From: Kiritimatiellia bacterium
GTDB lineage: Bacteria; Verrucomicrobiota; Kiritimatiellia; JAAZAB01
Direction: 5' to 3'
Assembly (NCBI GenBank): GCA_028718125.1
Contig: JAQUMN010000009.1
Span: 51,554 to 115,553 of the forward strand
DNA: 64,000 bases
Positions 47,937 to 57,413 of this stretch are shown here, piece after piece. Every line of letters begins with the position of its first letter. Position 1 is the stretch's first letter. The position numbers and the translations under genes were made by a program. The notes under the pieces were generated by a model. That model saw only the letters and a list, made by a program, of their open reading frames with translations, searched no databases and was not told the DNA's origin.

Positions 47937-49901
47937 TCATCGATCCGACGAAGATTCTCCATGGTAGTGCAGGGCCAGGACGGTGATGTCGTCGGACTGC
48001 GGGGCGCCGGCGGCATAGGCATTGACGGATTGGAAGATGGCGTCCACGACGGTTTTTGGTTCCTGATCGCTGACCCCAGCCGCCGTTTCCCGCAGGCGTT
48101 CCATGGAATACAAGTCCTGGCTCGGATTGCAGGCCTCGGTGACGCCGTCGGTATAGAGCACCAGCGTGTCGCCGGCGTGCAGGATCAGCGAAGCGGTCGA
48201 ATATCGAACTGCTTCAATCGTGCCCAGGACAATGCCCTTGGGCACGGGTAATTCCTCCGGCTGGCTGCCGGCACGCCGGATCAGCGGAGGATTATGTCCG
48301 GCATTGGAATATACCAGCTTGCCCGTGCAAAAATTGAGCACGCCGCAAAAGACGGTCACAAACATATTCGTATCGTTTTCTTTGCATAATTCCTGGTTAA
48401 CGTGTTCCATTATGCCGGCCGGATCAAGTCCGCCTTGCAAGGCAATCCCTTTCATCAGCGTTTTAGTCACGGCCATGAAAAGCGCTGCCGGCACGCCCTT
48501 GTCGGCAACATCACCGATGCTGAAGAACAGATGCTGGTCGTCGAGCAGGAAAAAGTCATAGAGATCGCCGCCGACTTGCTTGGCTGGTTCCAGTCGGGCA
48601 TAGAGATCGAATTCGGCCTGTTCGGGGAAAGGCGGGAAATGCTTCGGCAGAAAACTCATCTGAATTGTCCGCGCAATCTTGAGTTCGCTTTCCAGGCGCT
48701 CCCGCGCGACGGTGGCTTCCGTAAGGCCGGCAATATACTCCTTGAGGGCCACGCGCATATTGTCGAAAGCATACGAGAGTTCGCCCACTTCGTCGCGGCT
48801 TTTTACCAGCGGCAATTTGATATCCAGATTGCCGAGCGCAATTTCCGCCGTGGTCCGGGCCAGGGCCCGGATTGGCCGGGTCACGGCGGCCGAAATCAGA
48901 ACGATGATCAGGAAGAGGATGACAAAGCCCACCAGACCGATCAGCAGAATGTTGCGCCCCATGCGCTGGGCATCGGCAAACAGTTCGTCCTCCGGGAAGA
49001 GCACGCCCAACGACCAGCCCGGCGATTTCAACGGCGCGTAATACAACCATGAAGGCTTGCCCAGTGTCGGGCTTTGCAGCCGTACAAAGCCCGTATCGCC
49101 GCGAACCATCGCCTGACCGACCTGCCGCAAATGCGCGTCGGCAGCGCCCTCGGCCAGATCGAATATGCTTTGACGCATGATTAAGCGCTTATCGGGATGC
49201 GTAACGAACATACCGTTCTGCGAAATCAGGCAGGCATAACCGGTTTTCAAAAACGATACCGCGGAAACTATCTTGACCAGCCAGTCCAGAGCGATATCGG
49301 CCGTAACGATTCCCTGGAATTGCCGCCGTCCATTTACCATACGGTAAAAAGGCACAGAATACGTGGTCATGATAACCTTGCCCCCGCCCTCATCGAAATA
49401 GGGTTCGCTCCACATGGGACGATTGAGTTCTTTGGGAAGGATATACCAGTCCAAATTAAAATACTGGTACTGGTCGCTACCCAGCCAGGTCTGCCGGATA
49501 TCCGCGCCCTGGCGACAGCAGTAAGGCGCAAAATACAGGGATTGGGGATTGAAGGCGTACGGTTCAAACGCCACGGCCGATCCGAAAATATCCGGATCGG
49601 CCACTAACGCATTACGAATGAAGGCAATCAGGTCCGCGCGCTCCCAGTCGCGCTGTTCCAGGCAAAGCGCCATGTAGCAGGGGATATTTTCAACGCCGTT
49701 CAATACGGCCTCAATCCGGCTGACCGTGGCGCCGGCCAGATGGCGGGCATTCGTTTCCGCATTGCTTAGAATGCTGCGGCGCGAAAGGGCATGATTGTAA
49801 AGAAAGGCGGCGGCAAATACAACCGAAGTGCCTGCCAGGACCATTAAGCCGAGTTTAACGGCCAGGCTGGTTCGTCGGAATTGAGATGGCGCAGTTTTCA
49901 T
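47937..49901 (-). CDS. Cache-HAMP-SpoIIE (PP2C) phosphatase
   Basis: periplasmic sensor, HAMP, 'ARTIQMSFLPKHFPPFPEQ', GGDLYDFFLL, GDVADKGVPAALFMA, YSNAGHNPPLI, DTLVLYTDGVTEA. Confidence 0.95.
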   Translation of the reverse strand: MKTAPSQFRRTSLAVKLGLMVLAGTSVVFAAAFLYNHALSRRSILSNAETNARHLAGATVSRIEAVLNGVENIPCYMALCLEQRDWERADLIAFIRNALVADPDIFGSAVAFEPYAFNPQSLYFAPYCCRQGADIRQTWLGSDQYQYFNLDWYILPKELNRPMWSEPYFDEGGGKVIMTTYSVPFYRMVNGRRQFQGIVTADIALDWLVKIVSAVSFLKTGYACLISQNGMFVTHPDKRLIMRQSIFDLAEGAADAHLRQVGQAMVRGDTGFVRLQSPTLGKPSWLYYAPLKSPGWSLGVLFPEDELFADAQRMGRNILLIGLVGFVILFLIIVLISAAVTRPIRALARTTAEIALGNLDIKLPLVKSRDEVGELSYAFDNMRVALKEYIAGLTEATVARERLESELKIARTIQMSFLPKHFPPFPEQAEFDLYARLEPAKQVGGDLYDFFLLDDQHLFFSIGDVADKGVPAALFMAVTKTLMKGIALQGGLDPAGIMEHVNQELCKENDTNMFVTVFCGVLNFCTGKLVYSNAGHNPPLIRRAGSQPEELPVPKGIVLGTIEAVRYSTASLILHAGDTLVLYTDGVTEACNPSQDLYSMERLRETAAGVSDQEPKTVVDAIFQSVNAYAAGAPQSDDITVLALHYHGESSSDR

Positions 49902-50871
49902 AAAAATCGTTCCAGGCCGGTATGGCGTTGATTTGGCCGGCGTCTTTCAATTCCTGGGCCACGCGCGAGTAATCGGATTCCGCAAGCGTGCCGAACGCCG
50001 GGGCGCCGGGCGGTTGCATGATGTCTTTCATGCGGCTCAGCATCCAGCGCTGGTGAACTCGATTGGTCGGACGATTGGCCGCCGTTACCTGCCGCATGAC
50101 AATATCCAGCGCTTCCTCAGGATGCTGAAACGCGTATTGCCAGCCGGCAATCGAGGCCTGCACAAAGCGGCGGCAACGGTCCGGATTCTGTTTCAGCGTC
50201 GGCGCCAGGCAATAGATGCCGTCTTCCGGAAAATTAAGGCCGAACTGATCGTAAAAGAAAAAAGTCAGGTCCTGCGCTTCAAGGCCGCCGTTGATCAGCA
50301 TGTGATATTCATTATACCACATGCCGGAAGCGGCATCCACCGCCCCGCGCAAAAAAAGATTGATCGTTGCGCCCTGGGTCAGCACTCGCGGTTCCACGCC
50401 GAATTTGCGGAACAGGGCCTTGGGCTGAACCGCAAAATCAGGCCAGAGGCTGACCGTTTTGCCCTGTAAATCGGCGGGCGAATGGATGCCGGACGATTTG
50501 CGGGCCACAAGCAGGAGGGAGGAGCGTTGCACCATTTGCGCGATATTGACGAGCGGCAACCCGTCGCGGGAGCGCTTTTCCAGTGCGGAGGCCAGGAACG
50601 TCGTGGCAAAGTCCGCCTGGCCTTCCTGAAGCAGTCGGCCAACCGGCTGGTTCGGGCCGCCGCGAAGTATGGTGACGGTCAAGCCGGAGCGGGTATAAAA
50701 GCCTTTTTCGACAGCGACATAATACCCGGCAAATTGGGCCTGCGGTTCCCATTGCGGTACGAAGACGATTGGTTGGGTATCAGCCGGCGCGGCCTTCAAA
50801 GCAAGTGTGCCGGACAATAGAAGCAAGCCGACCAACGGCAGCAGCCGGCGGGCATAAGGTACCTGCTTCAT
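49855..50871 (-). CDS. NMT1/THI5-like substrate-binding protein
   Basis: IVFVPQWEPQAQFAGYYVAVEKGFYTRSGLTVTILRGG; signal peptide. Confidence 0.92.
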   Translation of the reverse strand: MKQVPYARRLLPLVGLLLLSGTLALKAAPADTQPIVFVPQWEPQAQFAGYYVAVEKGFYTRSGLTVTILRGGPNQPVGRLLQEGQADFATTFLASALEKRSRDGLPLVNIAQMVQRSSLLLVARKSSGIHSPADLQGKTVSLWPDFAVQPKALFRKFGVEPRVLTQGATINLFLRGAVDAASGMWYNEYHMLINGGLEAQDLTFFFYDQFGLNFPEDGIYCLAPTLKQNPDRCRRFVQASIAGWQYAFQHPEEALDIVMRQVTAANRPTNRVHQRWMLSRMKDIMQPPGAPAFGTLAESDYSRVAQELKDAGQINAIPAWNDFYENCAISIPTNQPGR

Positions 50872-51218
50872 GGCAGACAAACCGCATCTAACTGCTTGAG
50901 CGCCGCCGCCTCCGTGGGGCAAATTGAAAACAAGGCGGCAAACCCGGATATCTCGAACACTTTTTGCGCTTCGCCCTGCAGGGCGCAAATCACAATGCTC
51001 CCGTCCCGCTCGCTGATTTTTTTGGCAGAGGCAAGGATACTGCACAGGCCCGCACTGCTGATGAAGGTCAGATCGGCCATGTTCAGGATGAAGTGACGAC
51101 CGCCGGCATCCAGGCGCTGGTTTAAAATCCGCTCAAATTCCGGGGTGGCGGCGGCATTAAAGTGCCCATGGATGCTCAGGACAACGGCGCCAGATTTATT
51201 TTCAATGATAATTTGCAT
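50868..51218 (-). CDS. STAS domain anti-sigma factor antagonist
   Basis: MQIIIENKSGAVVLSIHGHFNAAATPEFERIL...MADLTFISSAGLCSILASAKKI. Confidence 0.9.
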   Translation of the reverse strand: MQIIIENKSGAVVLSIHGHFNAAATPEFERILNQRLDAGGRHFILNMADLTFISSAGLCSILASAKKISERDGSIVICALQGEAQKVFEISGFAALFSICPTEAAALKQLDAVCLP

Positions 51219-51222
51219 AGGT

Positions 51223-51552
51223 TTAACTTGGCAAAGCGTCTTTAACCGACTTAAAGATCGGCAGGATGGTATCGAAACCGGACATGGCAAAGACTTCCTT
51301 GACGACGCCTTTGACATTACAGAAGTTCACCATGCCCTTGGATTCCTTGACTTTTTTGGCAGTGGTCAACAGGCTGCGCAAACCCGCGCTGCTGACATAA
51401 TCCAAGGCGTTAAGGTCCACGACAAACTTCAGGTCGCCGCGCTGGAGACACGCCATAATCGCTTTTTCATACTCCATGGCGGCAATGACATCCATGCGGC
51501 CGGCAAGCTCCATGACGACCGCCTGATCAATTTTACTGGTCGAGATGTTCAT
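51223..51552 (-). CDS. STAS domain anti-sigma factor antagonist
   Basis: MELAGRMDVIAAMEYEKAI...VDLNALDYVSSAGLRSLLTTAKKV. Confidence 0.92.
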   Translation of the reverse strand: MNISTSKIDQAVVMELAGRMDVIAAMEYEKAIMACLQRGDLKFVVDLNALDYVSSAGLRSLLTTAKKVKESKGMVNFCNVKGVVKEVFAMSGFDTILPIFKSVKDALPS

Positions 51553-51712
51553 ATCGTCTGCTCCTTCCATGCAGCGTTGATTCGGCAAACGGGCGTTGTG
51601 TGATCTAACATGTCTTTATTATCATCCCTCCCGATCAAAATCAATGTATTCCGTCATTTTTTTTATTGACGCATCGAGGGACGTTTCAGTACACACTACG
51701 CAAGGGATAATT

Positions 51713-53128
51713 ATGATGGCGACCTTAGACCGGCTGTTTCATTTGACCGCAAACGGGACCACTGTGCAGACCGAAATGCTTGCCGGCCTGACAACGTTTT
51801 TAACCATGGCCTATATCATTTTTGTCCAGCCGGCAATTTTATCCGGGACATTATTCGGCATACAAACCGGCATGGATTTCGGCGCAGTAATGACGGCCAC
51901 CTGTGTGTCGGCCGCGATCGCAACGGTGATCATGGCGCTCTATGCCCGTTATCCGATCGCGCAGGCGCCCGGGATGGGGGAAAATTTTTTCTTTGTTTTT
52001 TCCGTTCTGCCGGCCGCCGCGGCAGCCGGTTTTGCCCAGCCCTGGAGAGTGGGTCTTGGCGTGGTACTGGTGGCGGGGCTGTTGTTCATGTTGATTTCGG
52101 TTGTCGGCATACGCGAGATGATCATTGACGCCGTCAGCCCCAGCCTGAAAAACGGGATTGCCGTGGGCATCGGTTTCTTCATCGCGTTTATCGGGTTTCA
52201 GAATTCCCGCCTGATCCTGCCCAGCGCCGGCACCTGCGTACGCCTGAACCCTCAATTTGCCTCGCCGGATATGGTCGTTTTTTTCTTCGGGCTGATCCTG
52301 ACGGCAGCCCTGCATGTGCGCCGCGTGCGCGGATCCATCCTGTGGGGCATCCTGGCATCCTGCCTGCTGGCCATCCTGCTCAAACTGACGATTCCCCATC
52401 TGCCGCCGGCCATTACGGAAACCAGGCTCGTAAGCGAATCCATGCTCATGACCCGGTTTCAGATCGCCAAGCACCTGACAGCGCTGCCGCCGTCCATGGC
52501 CGGCACGTTCCTGCAGATTGACCTTGCTCAAGCGTGTTCGCTGACTATGTTGCCGTTCATCGTCATTTTCCTGTTCATGGATGTATTCGACACCATGGGC
52601 ACGTTGATCGGGGTGGGGGAACAGGGCGGCTTTATTGTGAACAACAAGCTGCCGCGCGCCCGGCAGGCCTTGCTGTCGGACGCGACCGGGACGGTGATCG
52701 GCGCCTGTTGTGGAACCAGCACGGTGACCAGTTTCATTGAAAGCGCCGCAGGCGTGGAGCATGGCGGGCGAACGGGACTGGTGGGGCTGGTCGTGGCCGC
52801 ATTTTTTTTACTTGCGCTCTTCTTCAGTCCCATCGTGGCGATGATCGGCAGTTACGCGCCCATTACCGCGCCGGCCCTTGTAGTCGTGGGATTCATGATG
52901 ATGCAAAACCTGCGTAAAATCGATTGGGACGACTACAGCGAAGCCGTCCCCGCGTTTCTGATTGCGCTGGGTATTCCGCTGGCCTATTCGATTGCCGACG
53001 GACTCGCCTTCGGGTTCATCACGTATCCGGTAATCAAGGTGCTGAGCGGACGGACGCGCGACATTCGCTGGCCGATGACCATGGCATGTATCATCCTGCT
53101 GATGTATTTTGTGTTGATCCGGAGTTAA
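51713..53128 (+). CDS. NCS2-family (AzgA-like) hypoxanthine/guanine permease
   Basis: TEMLAGLTTFLTMAYIIFVQPAILS, APGMGENFFF, FLFMDVFDTMGTLIGVGEQGGF, TSTVTSFIESAAGVEHGGRTGL. Confidence 0.95.
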   Translation: MMATLDRLFHLTANGTTVQTEMLAGLTTFLTMAYIIFVQPAILSGTLFGIQTGMDFGAVMTATCVSAAIATVIMALYARYPIAQAPGMGENFFFVFSVLPAAAAAGFAQPWRVGLGVVLVAGLLFMLISVVGIREMIIDAVSPSLKNGIAVGIGFFIAFIGFQNSRLILPSAGTCVRLNPQFASPDMVVFFFGLILTAALHVRRVRGSILWGILASCLLAILLKLTIPHLPPAITETRLVSESMLMTRFQIAKHLTALPPSMAGTFLQIDLAQACSLTMLPFIVIFLFMDVFDTMGTLIGVGEQGGFIVNNKLPRARQALLSDATGTVIGACCGTSTVTSFIESAAGVEHGGRTGLVGLVVAAFFLLALFFSPIVAMIGSYAPITAPALVVVGFMMMQNLRKIDWDDYSEAVPAFLIALGIPLAYSIADGLAFGFITYPVIKVLSGRTRDIRWPMTMACIILLMYFVLIRS

Positions 53129-53300
53129 TGCCACGTATAAGAATTTCAAGGTTCATTCCCTCTCCCTTGAGAGAGGGTGGGGTGAGGGACATTTTCCAAG
53201 TTACAGGCCCCTCACCCGATCCCGATGCGCTTCACGATCAGGATCGACCTCTCCCTAAGGAAAGGTGAAACAGCTGACGCCTTCGGCGTCTAACTCCGCT

Positions 53301-53717
53301 TCACTTCCGCGCGATATTTATCTCAAGAATGTTCGCGTCGTTTTCCCGCCGATAGACGATGCGGTCGACTATTTCGCGCACAAGATGCAAGCCCAGGCCA
53401 CCCACTTTGCGCTGGTCCAGCGGAACATAGATGTCCGGTTCGGGCGTATGCAACGGATTGAAGGGATGCCCGTCATCTTTCAAACGCAAGCGAATAGTGT
53501 CCGGGAACAGATCAAGCGCAACCGTAATCGCGTGAGGGGCCGTATCGTCGTAGCCGTATTTGATGATGTTGGTGACAATTTCTTCTATGGCCAGGTTGAC
53601 CCGGAAGATCGCCTCGTGCGACAGGGCGTGCTGTTCCATGAAACGGTTGACCTCGGTCGTCAGCGGCGACAGGGATTCCAGCGTATTCCCGATGGTTTGA
53701 CTGAGAGAGTCGCTCAT
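53301..53717 (-). CDS. RsbW-like anti-sigma factor serine kinase (HATPase)
   Basis: NLAIEEIVTNIIKYGY N-box, LRLKDDGHPFNPL, GGLGLHLVREIVD. Confidence 0.93.
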   Translation of the reverse strand: MSDSLSQTIGNTLESLSPLTTEVNRFMEQHALSHEAIFRVNLAIEEIVTNIIKYGYDDTAPHAITVALDLFPDTIRLRLKDDGHPFNPLHTPEPDIYVPLDQRKVGGLGLHLVREIVDRIVYRRENDANILEINIARK

Positions 53718-53901
53718 GGCGCAACACTATCATACTTCGGGATGAAATTTCCGCGTTATCCGCTGTTCAGAAAACATAAAACGGCGATCCCGGAATCTGT
53801 CGCACACAAAGCCTCGAAAGAAATCGCGCCGGTCGGGAATTAACCCTGTGACCTTTGTGGCTCCGTGTGAGAATGTTACGGGAAAAATCACCCCGCCCCG
53901 T

Positions 53902-54558
53902 TCAGGCCATCATTGTCATGGACATGGCAATGGCCATCGTGCGTTCGATTTCGCGGATCGATTTGGCCATTTCCTGGCCAATCAGGTCCAGGCGGGCAAG
54001 CGCGACAATCCGCGCACGCACCTTCTCGTACTCCGCCGGCGTAAACAAGTCGTCCAACAACCGGCAGGCATTGCCCAGATTGATCAGTACGACCTCGCGC
54101 GAATCGGGAATATCGTCGCTGAGAATCAACTCCCGCAGGCGGGTTTTGACTTCCTTAACCTCATGGTTATCCATGACCGGATACCGGCGCACTTCAAAGA
54201 CCCACAAAATCCGCCGGTTTTCCTGCTTGAGAATACCTTTTTGAATCAGCCGCGCAAGGACCCGTTCCTGAATGCGCTTGGACTGGTCCGCAAAGTGTTT
54301 CAGCCAAAAGCTGGTCGGCTGGGGCACGGGGTTCTGCTGGAGGTCGCGCAACACATCGTCCAGGATCGGATCGCCGGTTGGCTTGGTGTCAGTGACGCTC
54401 AAGCTGGTCAAATCCGTATCAATCCGGTCCTGAAGCGCCAGGTCCATGAGCATCGCGCCGGCCAGGGCGTAATCCAGCGCCGAGACGGGCAATGGCTTGA
54501 TAACGCCCTGCTTGTCGTCGAGGGCTAGCAGAAAAATTTCTTCAGCAAAGCTGAGCAT
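53902..54558 (-). CDS. GOLPH3/VPS74 (GPP34)-family protein
   Basis: EEIFLLALDDKQGVIKPLPVSALDYALAGAMLMDLALQDRIDTD...DTKPTGDPILDDVL. Confidence 0.8.
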   Translation of the reverse strand: MLSFAEEIFLLALDDKQGVIKPLPVSALDYALAGAMLMDLALQDRIDTDLTSLSVTDTKPTGDPILDDVLRDLQQNPVPQPTSFWLKHFADQSKRIQERVLARLIQKGILKQENRRILWVFEVRRYPVMDNHEVKEVKTRLRELILSDDIPDSREVVLINLGNACRLLDDLFTPAEYEKVRARIVALARLDLIGQEMAKSIREIERTMAIAMSMTMMA

Positions 54559-54616
54559 ACCTGGTCCTCCTATATAGCAATCAACTATGGCGCGGACGAA
54601 TCCAACCATCCTGGAA

Positions 54617-54955
54617 TTACATCGCGCAGGCGCCGACGGCTTCGTTTAAAGTTTTATAAATCGGCATTATACTGGCAAAGCCCGCAATATCAAAAATCTG
54701 CTGGACCTGAGCTGACGGGCTGGCCAGCGCCAGTTTGCCCTGCGCCTGCTTTAAATGCTTGGCCGCGGAAAGAAATACCCGCAGACCGGCGCTGCTGACG
54801 TATTCCAGGCCATCGAGGTTAACCACAACCTGCCTGGCCCCGCTCCCGACCAGGCCGGTCAGACGCTTGTCCAGCTCTGGTGAACTTGCCGAGTCCAGTT
54901 TGCCTTGGACCTGCAGTATGGTGACGTTGCCCTGTTTCGATTCGCTGGTATTCAT
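54617..54955 (-). CDS. STAS domain anti-sigma factor antagonist
   Basis: VTILQVQGKLDSASSPELDKRL...VNLDGLEYVSSAGLRVFLSAAKHL. Confidence 0.93.
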   Translation of the reverse strand: MNTSESKQGNVTILQVQGKLDSASSPELDKRLTGLVGSGARQVVVNLDGLEYVSSAGLRVFLSAAKHLKQAQGKLALASPSAQVQQIFDIAGFASIMPIYKTLNEAVGACAM

Positions 54956-55089
54956 AATAAACTCCCTGAATCAAAATTAATCCACTGATTCTGCCGACGA
55001 GCTATGCTTTTAAAAATAATGCACTATTGAACACGACAATGCAAATAAAAGATAAAAATAAATTCTGGGTTTTAACAAGCGTCCGGGGA

Positions 55090-55644
55090 TTACCCCGCCG
55101 CGGTCAAGGCTGTAATTAACTTGCGCTGCCGGGGAAATTGCGCCAGCAGGTCTGACCTTCGCCCCGCCGTGAAATCCCGGAAATCGAAGCCCGGCGCCAC
55201 GGTACAGCCGATGAGCGCATAACCACGGCGGGAGGCCTTGGCCAGATGCGCCCCCATCCATGTTCCTGCGGGAATAAGGGCCTGAACCTGTTCACCGCGG
55301 GCATGGTCGCGGCCCAGGCGAACATTCCTGGCCGTCCCATTGGGTGCGATCATGGCCAGGAGCAGGGCGCCGCCATCGTAAAAATGCCATTGCTCATCCG
55401 ATGTCAGCCGGTGCAGGGTTGATATTTGCGTGCCGGTCAGCAGGTAGTAAATCGAGGTTGAGAAAAACCGCGCTCCACGGTAACGTGCCGGCAGAGCCTC
55501 AGCCGGGATCTGCTCCACCGAGCGGTATATCTCGCGGTAATACCCGCCTTCGGGATGCGGCTGGAGCGCGAGCTTCTTGATCAAATATGCCGCTTTGAGG
55601 GATACACGCTCAGATGTTGTTGGCTTCGACATTGTTGCATTCAT
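55090..55644 (-). CDS. cupin (DUF985) family protein
   Basis: LALQPHPEGGYYREIYRS, STSIYYLLTGTQISTLHRLTSDEQWHFYDGGAL, CTVAPGFDFRDF. Confidence 0.92.
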   Translation of the reverse strand: MNATMSKPTTSERVSLKAAYLIKKLALQPHPEGGYYREIYRSVEQIPAEALPARYRGARFFSTSIYYLLTGTQISTLHRLTSDEQWHFYDGGALLLAMIAPNGTARNVRLGRDHARGEQVQALIPAGTWMGAHLAKASRRGYALIGCTVAPGFDFRDFTAGRRSDLLAQFPRQRKLITALTAAG

Positions 55645-55710
55645 ATGGAATTTATTATATAGATTTTGACGGCCAATGCAAGGCGGCAACGGCCCGTTGG
55701 CGGCAATAGT

Positions 55711-55831
55711 CAGGGCTGCGTCATCCATGCTAAAACCAGCGTCGTCGCGGAGCTCCGCCCTCCAATATCGTGAAAATATTGGCATTCATGGAGGGTCGAG
55801 CTCCCGCGAAACCGTTCTTGACGCAGCCCTG
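55711..55831. repeat. 121-bp MITE-like repeat, copy 4, with 9-10 bp target-site duplication
   Basis: CAGGGCTGCGTCA...TGACGCAGCCCTG; flanking GGCAATAGT at 55702-55710 and 55833-55841. Confidence 0.92.
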
Positions 55832-55905
55832 TGGCAATAGTAAAGAACATTATTGTGCCTGCGCTTGTTTACGCTGCGGTCAAGCCCTCAAGGAAAGAAT
55901 GTATC

Positions 55906-56682
55906 ATGAATATACCCTCAATGGCAATTATCGGAATGACCATGCTGGCGTCTGCGGCGTGGGCCGGAGACCGTGACACGATTTATCAGACGGCCCCAAT
56001 CGATGCCCTGATGGCCGGCGTCTATGACGGGAATTATGCCGTCGGCGACTTGAAACAATACGGTGACACAGGTATCGGCACGCTCAACGCGCTCGACGGC
56101 GAATTGGTGTACGTGGATGGCCGGATGTTCCAGGTTTGCGTGGACGGCAAGGTCTATCCCGTTCCGGATTCCGCCCGCACACCATTCGCTATAACAACCT
56201 GGCTCGATCAGGATATTTTACTCAAGTCCATTTCCGCCACAAATCTCAATGAGTTCTGCAGCCTATTGGATCAGTCACTGCCATCCGCGAACCTGTTTTT
56301 TACCATCCGTGCGGACGGCGCATTCGACTACGTCAAGGCCCGCAGCGTGCCAAAACAACAAAAACCTTACCGGGCGCTGGTGGAAGCCGCGAAGGACCAG
56401 GCGGTATTTGAATTCCAGCGCGTCAAGGGCACGCTGGTTGGTTTTCGCTGCCCCGCGTTCGTTAAAGGCATCAACGTGCCGGGCTATCATTTTCACTTCC
56501 TGACGGAAGACCGGAAGGTCGGGGGACATGTGCTGGATCTGCGCGTAGCCGGTCTTAATGTGACCCTAGATACATCCGATTCGATACACCTGGAGCTGCC
56601 CCGTCAGGGCGATTTTACTCACGCTGATTTGGGCATTGACCGCCAGCAGGAATTGCATCGCGTGGAAAGCTCATCCAAATGA
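55906..56682 (+). CDS. exported alpha-acetolactate decarboxylase
   Basis: signal peptide MNIPSMAIIGMTMLASAAWA; GIGTLNALDGELVYVDGRMFQV; GVxxxFRCPAFVKGINVPGYHFHFLTEDRKVGGHVLDL. Confidence 0.92.
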   Translation: MNIPSMAIIGMTMLASAAWAGDRDTIYQTAPIDALMAGVYDGNYAVGDLKQYGDTGIGTLNALDGELVYVDGRMFQVCVDGKVYPVPDSARTPFAITTWLDQDILLKSISATNLNEFCSLLDQSLPSANLFFTIRADGAFDYVKARSVPKQQKPYRALVEAAKDQAVFEFQRVKGTLVGFRCPAFVKGINVPGYHFHFLTEDRKVGGHVLDLRVAGLNVTLDTSDSIHLELPRQGDFTHADLGIDRQQELHRVESSSK

Positions 56683-57365
56683 AAAGCGCGGTCATTTTAT
56701 TGAGCGGCGGGCTGGATTCCTCCACGTTGCTCCACTACGTGAAAAGCAAGTTTGCTTTCCAGCCTCTGCATGCACTGACAATCCGCTACGGCCAGAAACA
56801 TGCGCGCGAAACCACCTGCGCTGCGGCCCAGGCGCGCGCCGCCGGTGTGGAGGCGCACCAGCAGATCGATCTCGCCTTTTTCGGCAAAATGATGGCCGCG
56901 GCTTCGACCTTGACCGATCCGGACAGGCCCGTGCCGGCTCTGGCCGAATTGCCGCCGGGCCAACTCGACCAGCCGCCGACTTACGTGCCCAACCGCAACA
57001 TGCTGTTTCTGGCGCTCGCCGCCGCATACGCCGAGGCCAGGGGTATCGCCGATGTTTTCTATGGCGCCCAGTTACAGGACCGCTATGGTTACTGGGACTG
57101 CACGGTGGAATTCCTGGACCGGATGAACGCCGTGCTGGGCCTCAACCGCCGCCAGCCAATCGTCCTGCATGCGCCCTTTATGACAATGCACAAAAGCGAG
57201 ATTCTTAAGATCGGCATGGACCTGGGTGTGGATTACGCCGCAACATGGAGCTGTTACCGCGGCCAAGATAAACCATGCGGCGTATGCCCGTCTTGCGTGG
57301 AACGTCGCACCGCATTTGAGGCGTTGCAGGTTGCCGATCCGCTTACAGGTGGGATATCGCGCTAA
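56679..57365 (+). CDS. queC: 7-cyano-7-deazaguanine synthase
   Basis: AVILLSGGLDSSTLLHYV, YVPNRNMLFLALAAAYAE, TWSCYRGQDKPCGVCPSCVERRTAF. Confidence 0.95.
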   Translation: MKSAVILLSGGLDSSTLLHYVKSKFAFQPLHALTIRYGQKHARETTCAAAQARAAGVEAHQQIDLAFFGKMMAAASTLTDPDRPVPALAELPPGQLDQPPTYVPNRNMLFLALAAAYAEARGIADVFYGAQLQDRYGYWDCTVEFLDRMNAVLGLNRRQPIVLHAPFMTMHKSEILKIGMDLGVDYAATWSCYRGQDKPCGVCPSCVERRTAFEALQVADPLTGGISR

Positions 57366-57413
57366 ATCCTGAGCGACATCTCTTTGCCGGCGGCGGACGA
57401 GGCCTGGCCGCCA

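Noticed and set aside
53880-53904. UGA at the end of the GOLPH3-like gene as Sec
   Set aside because: The in-frame downstream sequence (TGRGDFSRNIL...) looks non-coding and no SECIS-like stem was seen.
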